Positions 8,266 through 16,666 of a DNA stretch of 64,000 nucleotides are shown piece after piece. How positions within the stretch are numbered: the stretch's first letter is position 1; each line of letters opens with the position of its first letter. Origin of the DNA: JBCBSZ01 sp039185015 (GTDB taxonomy: Bacteria; Actinomycetota; Acidimicrobiia; Acidimicrobiales; Poriferisodalaceae); assembly GCA_039185015.1 (NCBI GenBank), contig JBCDAU010000028.1, positions 1 to 64,000 of the forward strand, written 5' to 3'. Position numbers and translations under genes: made by a program. Under the pieces are notes generated by a model. That model did no database searches, had not been told where the DNA came from, and saw only the letters and a list, made by a program, of their open reading frames with translations.

Positions 8266-9200
8266 CCGGCGTCATCGGCCACATCGCCAACCCCACGATC
8301 GACGACAGCGTCGCCCTCGCTCGCGAGGCCGAGGCGGCGGGCGCCTCCTGGATCGGCCTGGCCGACGCGTTCTGGTGGCGCGACGTGTGGATGGCGCTCA
8401 CCCAGGTCGCCGCCGGCACGTCGACGATCGAGATCGGGCCGGCCATGACCAACCCGTACCTCCGTCACCCGTTCCACACGGCATCGGCGCTCGCGACCCT
8501 GCAGGAGCTCGCACCCGGCCGCACCTTCGCCGGGATCACCGCCGGCGGGTCCGAGGTGACCGTCGCCGCCGGACTCCCCCGCACCGACGCTCCCGTGCGG
8601 GTGACGGCGTTGGTCGAGACCATCCATCGCTGTGCTGCTGGCGAGGCGCTCGATCCGATCTCGGGTCGGAGCCTCGACGTCGGCCTCGATCGCGTGCCCG
8701 TCCTGATCGCCGGCCGCGGCGATGGGATGCTCCGCACGGCCGGCGCCGTCGCCGATCGAGTGCTGCTGTGGGCGATCCCCGACAGCGACCTCGATCGATC
8801 CGTCGAGGTCGTCAGGGCCGGAGCAGCCGGTCGCCAGCAGACCCCGACCCTGATCTGGGCACCGCTCGTCGAACACTCCCCCGAGGTGCGCCCGTCGCTG
8901 CTCCACGTCGCCGTCTACGCCTCGCTCAACACCCGAGTCGAGGTGCGACGTGAGTGGGGCCTCGACGCCGAGCTGGTCGAGCGGATCCGCGACACACTCG
9001 TCGCGGGCGGGACCGCGGCAGCGACGTCGCTCGTGCCCGACGCTGCGCTCGACGATCTCGTCGTCGACGGGACGGACACCGACGCCGTGGCCGCACGCGC
9101 CCGCCAGCTCGGCGTGACCCAGCTCGCCGTGCCCGGCTACGCCGTCGACTCGGTCGGCGACCACATCGCCTGGGCCGCCCGGGTCGAAGCGATGATCTAG
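8262..9200 (+). CDS. Luciferase-like (LLM) F420-dependent oxidoreductase
   Basis: A 312-aa LLM-family protein. Seen: AREAEAAGASWIGLADAFWW near residue 24, STIEIGPAMTNPYLRHPFH near 50, GRTFAGITAGGSE near 86, and a C-terminal LGVTQLAVPGY. It shares the TNPY-x-RHP signature with its upstream neighbour and starts inside that gene's stop codon. The pair resembles subunits or paralogues made by tandem duplication. Its stop shares the palindrome CTAG (9197-9200) with the stop of the convergent LLM gene. Confidence 0.85.
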   Translation: MTGVIGHIANPTIDDSVALAREAEAAGASWIGLADAFWWRDVWMALTQVAAGTSTIEIGPAMTNPYLRHPFHTASALATLQELAPGRTFAGITAGGSEVTVAAGLPRTDAPVRVTALVETIHRCAAGEALDPISGRSLDVGLDRVPVLIAGRGDGMLRTAGAVADRVLLWAIPDSDLDRSVEVVRAGAAGRQQTPTLIWAPLVEHSPEVRPSLLHVAVYASLNTRVEVRREWGLDAELVERIRDTLVAGGTAAATSLVPDAALDDLVVDGTDTDAVAARARQLGVTQLAVPGYAVDSVGDHIAWAARVEAMI

Positions 9201-10174
9201 CCCCTCGCCGCCTGCAGGTAGACGGTCAGCTCTCGCTCGATGTCGGGGCCGGCCGGCTGGTACACGACCTCGGTGATCCCGGCCTCCTCCTGCTGGGCGA
9301 GGCGGTCACGCAGCTCGGCAGGTGACCAGGCGACCCCCATCATCGCCATCACCTCCGGCGTGACGATCGCCCGGTCGCGCTCGTTCACACCCACGAGGTG
9401 GAGGTCGTGGATGGCCAGGTGGCGCTCGTCCTCCGGCACGGCCTCGTAGGCGGCCGCCCACTCCGCACCACCGGGGAGGTGGTCGACGCCCATGCCGTTC
9501 TCGGCGAAGAAGTGATAGCCGACCGCAGCCGAGTGCCCCGCGGCCTCGAAGACCCGCTCACTGCTGGTGTCCTCACCCTCGTCGAGCACGGTCCAGCTGG
9601 TGAGCACGGCCTGCCACTCGACCCCGGCCTCCGGCGCTCCTCCGGCGACGATCACCCCGTCGGCGACAGCCCGAGCGACGGCCTGACCCTTCGGTCCGGC
9701 CGCTCCGATCACGAACGGCACGTCGATCGGCCGGGCCGGCCCGAACCCCTCCGGGTGCAACATGCCGATCTTCGAGCCCTCCCACTCGGGCGTCTGTCCG
9801 GCGAGGAGCGCCTTGACGCACTCGACCCACGCCCGCACCTCGGCCCACCTCAAGGGCTTCTGGCCGAGCGCGAACCGTCCCGTGAAGCCGCTGCCGACGC
9901 CGACGTGCACACGGTCGGCTCCGGCGAGATCGACGAGCGTGGCGATCGCCGCGGCCGTCGTCATCGGATGCCGCAGCGACGGGATCAGCACTCCGGGACC
10001 GAGCCCGATGCGGGAGGTCCGCTCGGCCGATCGGCACAGCTGGACCCAGACGTCGGGGTACAGCGCCGGTGAGTCGTAGAGCCAGGCCCGCTCGTACCCG
10101 AGGTCCTCGGCCAGCGCGACGTGGTGCGGCGTGTCCATCGAGGTCGCGAACGCACAGGAGACGGTGAGCGCCAT
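9197..10174 (-). CDS. Luciferase-like (LLM) F420-dependent oxidoreductase
   Basis: A 325-aa LLM-family protein, convergent with the two LLM genes before it. Seen: AEDLGYERAWLYDSPALYPD near residue 22, SRIGLGPGVLIPSLRHP near 54, GADRVHVGVGSGFTGRFALG near 88, and a long lid region near 210-280. The SLRHP block and GVGSGF are standard for F420 enzymes of this group. TAGGAA lies 6 bases before the start. A TetR regulator follows downstream on the same strand (stop of this gene region at 9197, regulator at 10228-10830 upstream), so it may be regulated by it. Confidence 0.85.
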   Translation of the reverse strand: MALTVSCAFATSMDTPHHVALAEDLGYERAWLYDSPALYPDVWVQLCRSAERTSRIGLGPGVLIPSLRHPMTTAAAIATLVDLAGADRVHVGVGSGFTGRFALGQKPLRWAEVRAWVECVKALLAGQTPEWEGSKIGMLHPEGFGPARPIDVPFVIGAAGPKGQAVARAVADGVIVAGGAPEAGVEWQAVLTSWTVLDEGEDTSSERVFEAAGHSAAVGYHFFAENGMGVDHLPGGAEWAAAYEAVPEDERHLAIHDLHLVGVNERDRAIVTPEVMAMMGVAWSPAELRDRLAQQEEAGITEVVYQPAGPDIERELTVYLQAARG

Positions 10175-10227
10175 GGCGCATTCCTAGCCGCTTCCTCCCA
10201 CGGCGCGCCGCGTCGACGAGCGCGGGG

Positions 10228-10830
10228 CTACGGCGCGATCGCCTGCGCCCCGGCGGCGGCCAGATCGGCCACGGCGTCGGCGAGCTCGTCGTCGAGTGGC
10301 TCACCGGTGAGCAGGAGCCGGAGCCACAACGGTCCGGCCACGGCCTCGATGACGAGGGTCGGGTCGACGCCCTCGGCCACCTCGCCACGAGCGATCGCCC
10401 GCTCGACGATCACGCCGGTGATCGCCATCCGCTGCGCCCAGAAGCCGTGGAGCGCCCGGGTCAGCTCGTCGGAGCCCGTCGAGGCGGCGATGAGCGAACG
10501 GGAGCGCAACGAACCGGCGTCGCTCGTGTTGGTGGCGATGATCGAACGAGCGAGGAGTCGCAGGTCCTCCCGGAGCGAACCGGTGTCGGGAACGGGGATG
10601 TCGACCTCCGCCTGCGCCTGGACCGCTTCGCCGACGAGCTCGGGCTTCGTCGGCCAGCGGCGGTAGACGGTCGTCTTGTGCACGCCCGCCCGGCTGGCGA
10701 CCTCCTCGATGCTCAGGCCGTCGTAGCCGACCTCGTCGAGGACGGCCGTCGTCGCATCGAGCACCGACGCCCGAACGCGGGCTGCTCGGCCGCCGGGACG
10801 TCGCTGTCCGACTCGGGGCTCCTCACTCAT
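10228..10830 (-). CDS. TetR/AcrR family transcriptional regulator
   Basis: A 200-aa regulator. The N-terminal helix-turn-helix is clear (GYDGLSIEEVASRAGVHKTT, about residues 34-53, then VYRRWPTK). The C-terminal part is an all-helical ligand and dimer domain. The start MSEEPRV at 10830 is chosen because TAATGT lies 7 bases upstream. It is divergent from the SRPBCC gene at 10923; the intervening 92 bases hold an inverted repeat (10889-10904) that is a good operator candidate. The LLM gene ending at 9197 lies downstream on the same strand. Confidence 0.9.
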   Translation of the reverse strand: MSEEPRVGQRRPGGRAARVRASVLDATTAVLDEVGYDGLSIEEVASRAGVHKTTVYRRWPTKPELVGEAVQAQAEVDIPVPDTGSLREDLRLLARSIIATNTSDAGSLRSRSLIAASTGSDELTRALHGFWAQRMAITGVIVERAIARGEVAEGVDPTLVIEAVAGPLWLRLLLTGEPLDDELADAVADLAAAGAQAIAP

Positions 10831-10837
10831 GTGACCG

Positions 10838-10843
10838 ACATTA
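10838..10843 (-). promoter_or_regulatory. TAATGT -10-like box of the tetR gene
   Basis: On the minus strand TAATGT lies 7 bases before the ATG at 10830, consistent with a leaderless tetR transcript. Confidence 0.45.
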
Positions 10844-10888
10844 CCGCACCACCTGTTGCGTTTAGCCAGGAGGGATGACAGAGTGCTT

Positions 10889-10904
10889 CGCAACGGAAGT
10901 TGCG
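10889..10904. promoter_or_regulatory. Candidate TetR operator
   Basis: Perfect 6-bp arms CGCAAC and GTTGCG flank GGAA. A further GTTGCGTT half-site lies at 10855-10862, giving a direct repeat with 10899-10906, 44 bp apart. The site is located between the divergent tetR and SRPBCC starts, 18 bases before the latter. Confidence 0.5.
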
Positions 10905-10922
10905 TTACAAGAGGAGCCCCGA

Positions 10923-11375
10923 ATGGCCCGCGACCTGCAGACCCGGATCGACATCGACGCCGCCCCCGAGGTGGTCTACGCCGTCCTGACCGACCTGGAC
11001 GCCTACGCCGACTGGAACCCCTTCATCACCTCGTCGGCCGGTCGAGTCGCCGTCGGCGAGCGGCTCGTCAACCGCATGGAGCCGCCGGGCGGCCGGGCGA
11101 TGACGTTCAAGCCGAAGGTCACCGAGGTCGCCACCGGCCAGGTCTTCGAGTGGCTGGGACGCCTCGGCCTCCCCGGGCTCTTCGACGGGCGTCATCGCTT
11201 CGAGCTGGAGCCGCTCCCATCAGGCGGCACCCGGCTGCTCCACGGCGAGACGTTCACCGGCGTGCTGGCGCCCCTGCTGCTGCGCTCGATCGGCGACTCG
11301 ACCGTCGAGGGCTTCGAGGCGATGAACGCAGCCCTCAAGGCTCGCGCCGAAGCGCAGGTCGGCGCCGGGAAGTGA
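10923..11375 (+). CDS. SRPBCC (START-like) domain protein
   Basis: A 150-aa helix-grip protein of the SRPBCC/polyketide-cyclase superfamily, which binds hydrophobic ligands. Seen: the N-terminal strand and VVYAVLTDLDAYADWNPFI (about residues 18-36), the hallmark of the family, and a C-terminal long helix (EGFEAMNAALKARAEA). The start at MARDLQT is chosen because GAGGAG lies 7 bases upstream. It is divergent from tetR and probably its target. The ligand is unknown. Confidence 0.85.
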   Translation: MARDLQTRIDIDAAPEVVYAVLTDLDAYADWNPFITSSAGRVAVGERLVNRMEPPGGRAMTFKPKVTEVATGQVFEWLGRLGLPGLFDGRHRFELEPLPSGGTRLLHGETFTGVLAPLLLRSIGDSTVEGFEAMNAALKARAEAQVGAGK

Positions 11376-11381
11376 ACCGAC

Positions 11382-12005
11382 CTACGTCGGTGGCGAGGTG
11401 CGCAAGTCGCCCTGCCAGCCGTCGACGTGGACGACCTGGTCGTAGCCGACACGGTTGAGCGGACCGAACCTCCGGTCGGGCCACCCCACCGGGATCATGC
11501 ACCCGATGTGCACGTCCTCGGGGATCGACAGCGTCTCCCGGATCACCGGCTCGGCGACGCCCTGGAAGGTCGTGAACACCGTCCCGAGGCCGAGCGACCG
11601 CGCGGCCACGATGAGGTTCTGGGCCGCGGGATAGATCGACGACCAGACGAACGACTCCCTCGGCGCCGCGTACGGATAGACCGGCTTGCCGCAGACGAAG
11701 ATCAGCACCGGGCAGGTGGCGATGGTCTCGACGAGGTGGCCGGTGCCGTCGAGCATCAGTCGGTGGGTCCGGTCGGGCCGATCCATGGCCGCGACCGCCG
11801 GCGCCATGACCGCCTCGATCGCGCCGCCGATCGCCGCCTTCTTGCCGGCGTCCCTCACCACGACGAAGTCGCGGCCCTGCGAGTTGCCGGGACTCGGCGC
11901 CCACGTCGCCGCCGTGATGATCTGCTCGACGAGGTCGTCGTCGACCGGGTCGGGCTTCAGGTAGCGCATCGCCCGACAGGTGCTCATCGCCTCGAAGACG
12001 TCCAT
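11382..12005 (-). CDS. Nitroreductase family protein
   Basis: A 207-aa FMN-dependent nitroreductase-fold protein. Seen: STCRAMRYLKPDPVDDDLVE (residues 7-26), with the RAMR FMN-phosphate-binding arginines, APSPGNSQGRDFVVV near 34, and GLGTVFTTFQG near 150. The start MDVFEAM at 12005 has GGGGAGC upstream. It is the third gene of a tetR-SDR-nitroreductase operon (13-base gap to the SDR). Likely reduces a quinone- or nitro-type substrate; the actual substrate is unknown. Confidence 0.88.
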   Translation of the reverse strand: MDVFEAMSTCRAMRYLKPDPVDDDLVEQIITAATWAPSPGNSQGRDFVVVRDAGKKAAIGGAIEAVMAPAVAAMDRPDRTHRLMLDGTGHLVETIATCPVLIFVCGKPVYPYAAPRESFVWSSIYPAAQNLIVAARSLGLGTVFTTFQGVAEPVIRETLSIPEDVHIGCMIPVGWPDRRFGPLNRVGYDQVVHVDGWQGDLRTSPPT

Positions 12006-12018
12006 GGACCCGCTCCCC

Positions 12019-12780
12019 TCAGGCCGTCGAGCCGCCGTCGACGACCAGCACGTGGCCATTGACGAACACCGCGAGATCCGACACGAGGAAGACCGCCGCT
12101 CTCGCGATGTAGTCGGGCTGACCGGCGAGGCCGACCGGGTTGGCGGCGATGACGCGCTCGATGTCGAGCCCGCCCGCCTTGAGCGGCTCCATCTGGTCCT
12201 GGACGCCCGGGGTGTCGATGACGCCGGGGGCGATCGCGTTGACCCTGATGCCCTGGGGACCCAGCTCGTGGGCGAACGCCCGGGTCAGGGCGATCACACC
12301 AGCCTTCGACGCCGAGTAGGCCGAGATGTTGGCCCCACCGCGGAGCGCCGCGATCGAGGCCAGGTTCACGATCGCTCCCCCGTTGGGCATGCGGGCGGCG
12401 GCCTCACGGGTGGCGCTGAACTGCGCGCGCACGTTCACGTCGAGCATGCGGTGTACGAACTCGTCGGTCGCCTTGGCCATGGGACCGGTCGTCGGGAAGA
12501 TGCCGGCGTTGTTGATCAGGATGTCGAGCCCCCGGTCGCCTGCCGCCGTGCCGACGGCCGCTTCGAGCTGCGCCTCGTCGGTGATGTCGCACGGTACGAA
12601 CTCGCCACCGATCGACGCTGCGACGTCCGCGGCACCGGCGTCGAGGTCGCCGATCGTGACGTGCGCACCCGCCTCAGCCAGGCGGGCGGCCACGGCGGCG
12701 CCGATGCCCTTGGCGGCACCGGTGACCAGCGCTCGCTTCCCGGCGAGATCGGTCAGTTCGGACAGGGACGGCTCAGCCAT
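12019..12780 (-). CDS. Short-chain dehydrogenase/reductase (SDR)
   Basis: A 253-aa classical SDR. Seen: the cofactor motif TGAAKGIG (residues 19-26), NNAG near 92, and the catalytic Y-x-x-x-K in YSASKAG near 155, ending in the usual VDGG near the C-terminus. GGAG lies 9 bases before the start. The gene begins 2 bases after the stop of the upstream tetR, so it is in one operon with it. Substrate unknown. Confidence 0.92.
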   Translation of the reverse strand: MAEPSLSELTDLAGKRALVTGAAKGIGAAVAARLAEAGAHVTIGDLDAGAADVAASIGGEFVPCDITDEAQLEAAVGTAAGDRGLDILINNAGIFPTTGPMAKATDEFVHRMLDVNVRAQFSATREAAARMPNGGAIVNLASIAALRGGANISAYSASKAGVIALTRAFAHELGPQGIRVNAIAPGVIDTPGVQDQMEPLKAGGLDIERVIAANPVGLAGQPDYIARAAVFLVSDLAVFVNGHVLVVDGGSTA

Positions 12781-12782
12781 GG

Positions 12783-13379
12783 TCAGCTCCGGGTCGGCGG
12801 GTCGTCGAACAACGCGGAGACCATGCGCCCGACGTGCGCACGAACCCCCTCGGTGTCGGCCTCGATCGAGTCCAGCACATCCAGCTGCGCGAGACCCAGG
12901 AGCAGCAGGTAGAAGGCCTTCACTTGCTCGGCGCTGTCATCGGTCGCCTCCTGCCACGCTCGGGCCCGACCCGCGTGCCAGTCGCCCAGGAGGTCCATCA
13001 GCTCGTCGTTCCGGCCGGCGGCGAGGTGGAGCTCGAGCTGCAGGCGTCGCGTCTGCACGAAGTCAGGGGCGAGCCATCGCTCGACGATGCCGATCGGTGA
13101 GCGGGCACCGTCGGTCATCCCCGACACGGCTCCGAGGCTGTGCCGTGCGGCCTCGATCAACAGCTCGACCTTGCCGGAGAAGTGCTTGTAGGCGGCGGGA
13201 CCGGAGATGCCGGCCCGGGCGGCGATGTCGGTGATCGCTGCGCCGCTGAAGCCGCGCTCGACGAAGACGTCGACCGCGGCCAGGAGCAGGCGCTCGCGGG
13301 TGGGCACGGCTCCGTCTCGCTTCGGAGGTCGACCGGTGCGCCGCACGGTGGTGATGCGATCGGTCGCTTGCGTGGGCAC
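12783..13379 (-). CDS. TetR/AcrR family transcriptional regulator
   Basis: A 198-aa regulator with an N-terminal HTH (GFSGAAITDIAARAGISGPA, near residues 39-58, then AYKHFSGK). The C-terminal domain is helical. The start is a GTG at 13379. A TAACTT hexamer 8 bases upstream forms part of a perfect palindrome shared with the divergent P450 promoter, so the protein probably represses both itself and the P450-OYE operon. It heads the tetR-SDR-nitroreductase operon. Confidence 0.92.
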   Translation of the reverse strand: MPTQATDRITTVRRTGRPPKRDGAVPTRERLLLAAVDVFVERGFSGAAITDIAARAGISGPAAYKHFSGKVELLIEAARHSLGAVSGMTDGARSPIGIVERWLAPDFVQTRRLQLELHLAAGRNDELMDLLGDWHAGRARAWQEATDDSAEQVKAFYLLLLGLAQLDVLDSIEADTEGVRAHVGRMVSALFDDPPTRS

Positions 13380-13385
13380 GAGTCA

Positions 13386-13409
13386 GAAAGTTACTGTGCT
13401 CTAACTTTC
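13386..13409. promoter_or_regulatory. Palindromic operator spanning two divergent -10 boxes
   Basis: Perfect arms GAAAGTTA (13386-13393) and TAACTTTC (13402-13409) flank an 8-base spacer. Each arm contains TAACTT in the orientation of one promoter: plus strand 13402-13407 for the P450, minus strand 13393-13388 for tetR. A bound TetR dimer would cover both. Confidence 0.7.
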
Positions 13410-13437
13410 AAGGCAAGGCCGGCTCACAGGGGGCGAG

Positions 13438-14640
13438 ATGGCCGACGACTTCGACTTCTTCTCCGACCGGTTCCGGAGCGATCCGCACGCCGAATACGCA
13501 CGGATGCGAGCGGAGTGCCCGGTGGCCCACGCCTCGGAGCCCTACGACTGGTGGGCGGTCACCCGCGAGGCCGACCTCCGTCAGATGGTGCGCAAGTACA
13601 AGCTCTGGAGCAGCGCGCACGGCCCGGGGCTCGCCTACGCGGGCGGCGGCGTGCTCGTCAGCGTCGACCCGCCGCAGCACACCTCCGACCGCCGTCTCGT
13701 GCAGGCGGCGTTCGATGCCGATGCCCTCGAGGCCATGGAGCCGGACATCCGCACGCTGGTCCACGACGAGATGGACTCCTGGATCGGGCGCGGCGAGGGC
13801 GACCTCATGGAGCTGCTCGCGATGCCGGTGCCGCTGATCGTGATCGCGTGGCTCCTCGGGCTCGACGTCGACTACTGCCGTGAGATCCGTCCCCGTGCCG
13901 ACGGCGTGATCGCCCGACACGCCGATGTCCAGTCCGCACGGCCGGACTCCAGCCAGTCCGGACGCGAAGACGAGGTGGCGTACTTCATGCGGCAGATCGA
14001 CGAGCGCCGCGAGCTGGCCGCGGCCGACGCCGAGCTCCCGGACGACACCCTCACCGCGCTGCTCACCGCCGAACTCGACGGGCGGGTCCTGACCGACGCC
14101 GACGTGCTCGGGTTCATGATGTTCCTGTTCATCGCCGGCAGCCAGACCACCACCCAGCTCATCGGCAACCTGATCTGGCGCCTGCTCCAGTTCCCCGACC
14201 AGATGGCACTGGTCCGGGACGACCGATCCCTGATCCCCCACGCGATCGAGGAGAGCCTGCGCTACGACTCCCCGGTGCACGGCCTGTTCCGGACCAACAC
14301 CGAGGAGACCCAGATCGCGGGCGTGACCCTCCCGGAGAACTCCAAGGTCATGTGCAGCTTCTTCTCCGCCAACATGGATCCCGAGGCCTGGGACCATCCC
14401 GAGCGCTTCGACGTCACCCGCGACCTCGCCGAGCTGAAGAAGCACTGGGCGTTCGGCAAGGGGATCCACTACTGCATGGGGGCACCCCTCAGCCGGATCG
14501 AGGGCGCGGTCGCCCTGGAGGCGGTGCTCGACCGCCTCCCGAACCTGCGCCTCACCGCCGAACCGACCTTGATCAGCGCGCCGGTGCTCCACGGTGTCGA
14601 GACGTTGCCGGTCGCCTGGGACCCGCCGGGACCGAGCTGA
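13438..14640 (+). CDS. Cytochrome P450
   Basis: A soluble bacterial P450 of 400 aa. Seen: the heme-binding motif FGKGIHYCMG with the thiolate Cys346, the ExxR pair in EESLRYD near residue 281, and the I-helix FIAGSQTTT near 232-240. The I-helix carries Gln236 where most P450s have the Asp/Glu of the acid-alcohol proton relay, an unusual change. It is co-transcribed with the Old-Yellow-Enzyme-like gene (1-base gap), which could recycle a product rather than supply electrons; no ferredoxin is adjacent. Expression is probably controlled by the palindrome at 13386-13409. Confidence 0.95.
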   Translation: MADDFDFFSDRFRSDPHAEYARMRAECPVAHASEPYDWWAVTREADLRQMVRKYKLWSSAHGPGLAYAGGGVLVSVDPPQHTSDRRLVQAAFDADALEAMEPDIRTLVHDEMDSWIGRGEGDLMELLAMPVPLIVIAWLLGLDVDYCREIRPRADGVIARHADVQSARPDSSQSGREDEVAYFMRQIDERRELAAADAELPDDTLTALLTAELDGRVLTDADVLGFMMFLFIAGSQTTTQLIGNLIWRLLQFPDQMALVRDDRSLIPHAIEESLRYDSPVHGLFRTNTEETQIAGVTLPENSKVMCSFFSANMDPEAWDHPERFDVTRDLAELKKHWAFGKGIHYCMGAPLSRIEGAVALEAVLDRLPNLRLTAEPTLISAPVLHGVETLPVAWDPPGPS

Positions 14641-14641
14641 C

Positions 14642-16603
14642 GTGGCCTACCCCAACGTCTTCCGACCGCAGCGGATCGCCGGCTGCACGATCCCGAACCG
14701 GATCGTGCGCACCGCCCACTCCACCGGTGCCCGAGGCGACGACCTCATCGCCTACCACGAGGCCAGAGCGAAGGGCGGGGTCGGCCTGGCCATCATCGAG
14801 ATCGCCGGGGTCTCCACCGACTCGCCGACCGGGATCCCGGTGCACTCCGACGAGGTGCTCCCCTGGTACGACGAGCTGTCGACCAGGATGCACGCCCACG
14901 GCACCCAGGTGTTCCAGCAGCTGTGGCACGGCGGCATCACCCTGCAGCGGGTGCCGGGTCAGCGCCCGGTCGGACCGAGCGCGATCCCGAACGCGATGGT
15001 CGGGATCACGCCACGCCCGCTGACCACCGGCGAGATCGCCGACCTCGTCGCCGCCTTCGCGAGCGCGGCCCGCCGGGTCGTGGCCGGCGGACTCGACGGG
15101 ATCGAGCTCCACGCCGCCCACGGCTACCTCCTCGGCTCCTTCCTGTCGCCCGCCACCAACGTCCGCGACGACGACTACGGCGGCTCGCTCGAGAACCGGG
15201 CGCGCTTCACCCGCGAGGTGCTCCGAGCGATCCGGTCCGAGGTCGGCCCGGCGTTCCCGGTCGGCATCCGGATCTCGGGCGACGAGTTCATCGAGGGCGG
15301 GATCGATCACGTCGAGGCCGAGGCCATCGCCCGCGAGCTGGAACCCGACATCGACTTCCTCGACGTCTCGATGGGCACGTACTGGCGCTTCCACAAGTTC
15401 CTGTCGACCCTCGACGACCCACTCGGGTACGAGCTCGACAACAACGAGAAGGTGACCAAGGTCGTGGAGGTCCCGACGATCGTGACCGGCCGGATCATGA
15501 CCCTCGACCACGCCGACCACATCATCGGCTCCGGCGCCGCCGACCTCGTCTCGATCGTGCGGGCGATGATCGCCGATCCCGAGCTCGTCGTGAAGGCCCG
15601 CGACGGCCGCGAGGACCAGATCCGGCCGTGCATCGGCACGTCGATGGGGTGCGTCGCCCAGCTCATGACGACGGGCCGCATCCAGTGCGTCGTCAACGTC
15701 GCCGCCGGCCGGGAACGCTCGGTGCCGTTCGAGACCCCCGGCCCCGCCGAGACGTCCAAGCGCGTCCTCGTCGTCGGTGGTGGACCGGCCGGGATGGAGG
15801 CGGCCCGGACCGCCGCGTTGCGGGGTCACACCGTCGACCTCTACGAGATGACCGGGGAGCTCGGCGGTCAGGTCCGCATGGCCGCCTCGGTGCCGCCGCG
15901 CTCCGACCTCGAGGCGCTGACCCGGTGGCTCGCCGACGAGCTGGACCGCCTCGGCGTGCGGGTGCACCTCCGCACGCCGGTCGATCCCGACCTCATCGTC
16001 GAGGCGGCGCCCGACGAGGTGATCGTCGCGACCGGCTCGACCCCGAAGGCGCCGGGCTTCCAGCTCTCCGCACCGACCGTCCCGGTAGCCGGGGCCGACC
16101 TCCCGCACGTGGCGACGAGCTGGGAGGTCCTCGGCTTCGGCGGCCGGGCCCGGGTCGGCACCGACGCCGTCGTGTACGACGACACCGGCACGTTCGAGGC
16201 GATCAGCGTCACGGACCGGCTCCTCGCCGCGGGATGCCGCGTCACCATCGTGAGCCGGCACGAGCAGCTGGGAGCGAGGATCCCGTTTCCACCCGCGACG
16301 GTCGAGGCCAGCCGGGAGCGCCTGTTCGCCGCCGGCGTCGACGTCGTTCCGAACATGGCGCTGCGCCGCATCGACGAGACGACGGTGACCATCGCCGGCC
16401 TCGGGCTCGGCATCGAGCGGACCATCGCCGCCGACACCGTGTGCCTCGTGACCTACCACGATCTCAACGACGAGCTCGCGACCCACCTGGCCGTCGCGCA
16501 CCCCGATGCCCCGTTCGGCGTGCACGTCATCGGCAACGCCGACGGGGGCGACACGATCCAGGCGGCGATCCGATCGGCAGCCGACGTCACGCGCTCGATG
16601 TAG
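14642..16603 (+). CDS. Old Yellow Enzyme-like NADH:flavin oxidoreductase fused to an FAD/NAD(P) reductase (FadH/TMADH type)
   Basis: The 653-aa protein has an N-terminal OYE barrel (residues 1-320; HAAHGYLLGSFLSP and DDYGGSLENRARF are diagnostic), a short cysteine region, and a C-terminal dinucleotide-binding module (RVLVVGGGPAGMEAARTAAL near 375). Family members reduce 2,4-dienoyl-CoA or related enones. The iron-sulfur region reads C330-I-G-T333-x3-C337-x11-C349, whereas FadH has C-x2-C-x3-C-x11-C: the second cysteine is replaced by Thr. The GTG start lies one base after the P450 stop. Confidence 0.9.
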   Translation: MAYPNVFRPQRIAGCTIPNRIVRTAHSTGARGDDLIAYHEARAKGGVGLAIIEIAGVSTDSPTGIPVHSDEVLPWYDELSTRMHAHGTQVFQQLWHGGITLQRVPGQRPVGPSAIPNAMVGITPRPLTTGEIADLVAAFASAARRVVAGGLDGIELHAAHGYLLGSFLSPATNVRDDDYGGSLENRARFTREVLRAIRSEVGPAFPVGIRISGDEFIEGGIDHVEAEAIARELEPDIDFLDVSMGTYWRFHKFLSTLDDPLGYELDNNEKVTKVVEVPTIVTGRIMTLDHADHIIGSGAADLVSIVRAMIADPELVVKARDGREDQIRPCIGTSMGCVAQLMTTGRIQCVVNVAAGRERSVPFETPGPAETSKRVLVVGGGPAGMEAARTAALRGHTVDLYEMTGELGGQVRMAASVPPRSDLEALTRWLADELDRLGVRVHLRTPVDPDLIVEAAPDEVIVATGSTPKAPGFQLSAPTVPVAGADLPHVATSWEVLGFGGRARVGTDAVVYDDTGTFEAISVTDRLLAAGCRVTIVSRHEQLGARIPFPPATVEASRERLFAAGVDVVPNMALRRIDETTVTIAGLGLGIERTIAADTVCLVTYHDLNDELATHLAVAHPDAPFGVHVIGNADGGDTIQAAIRSAADVTRSM

Positions 16604-16666
16604 CCACGCCGCGGTCGGAGGTGCGGTGAGGGCTAGCGTCGTCCACGGCAGACCGCGGGAGCGTCG

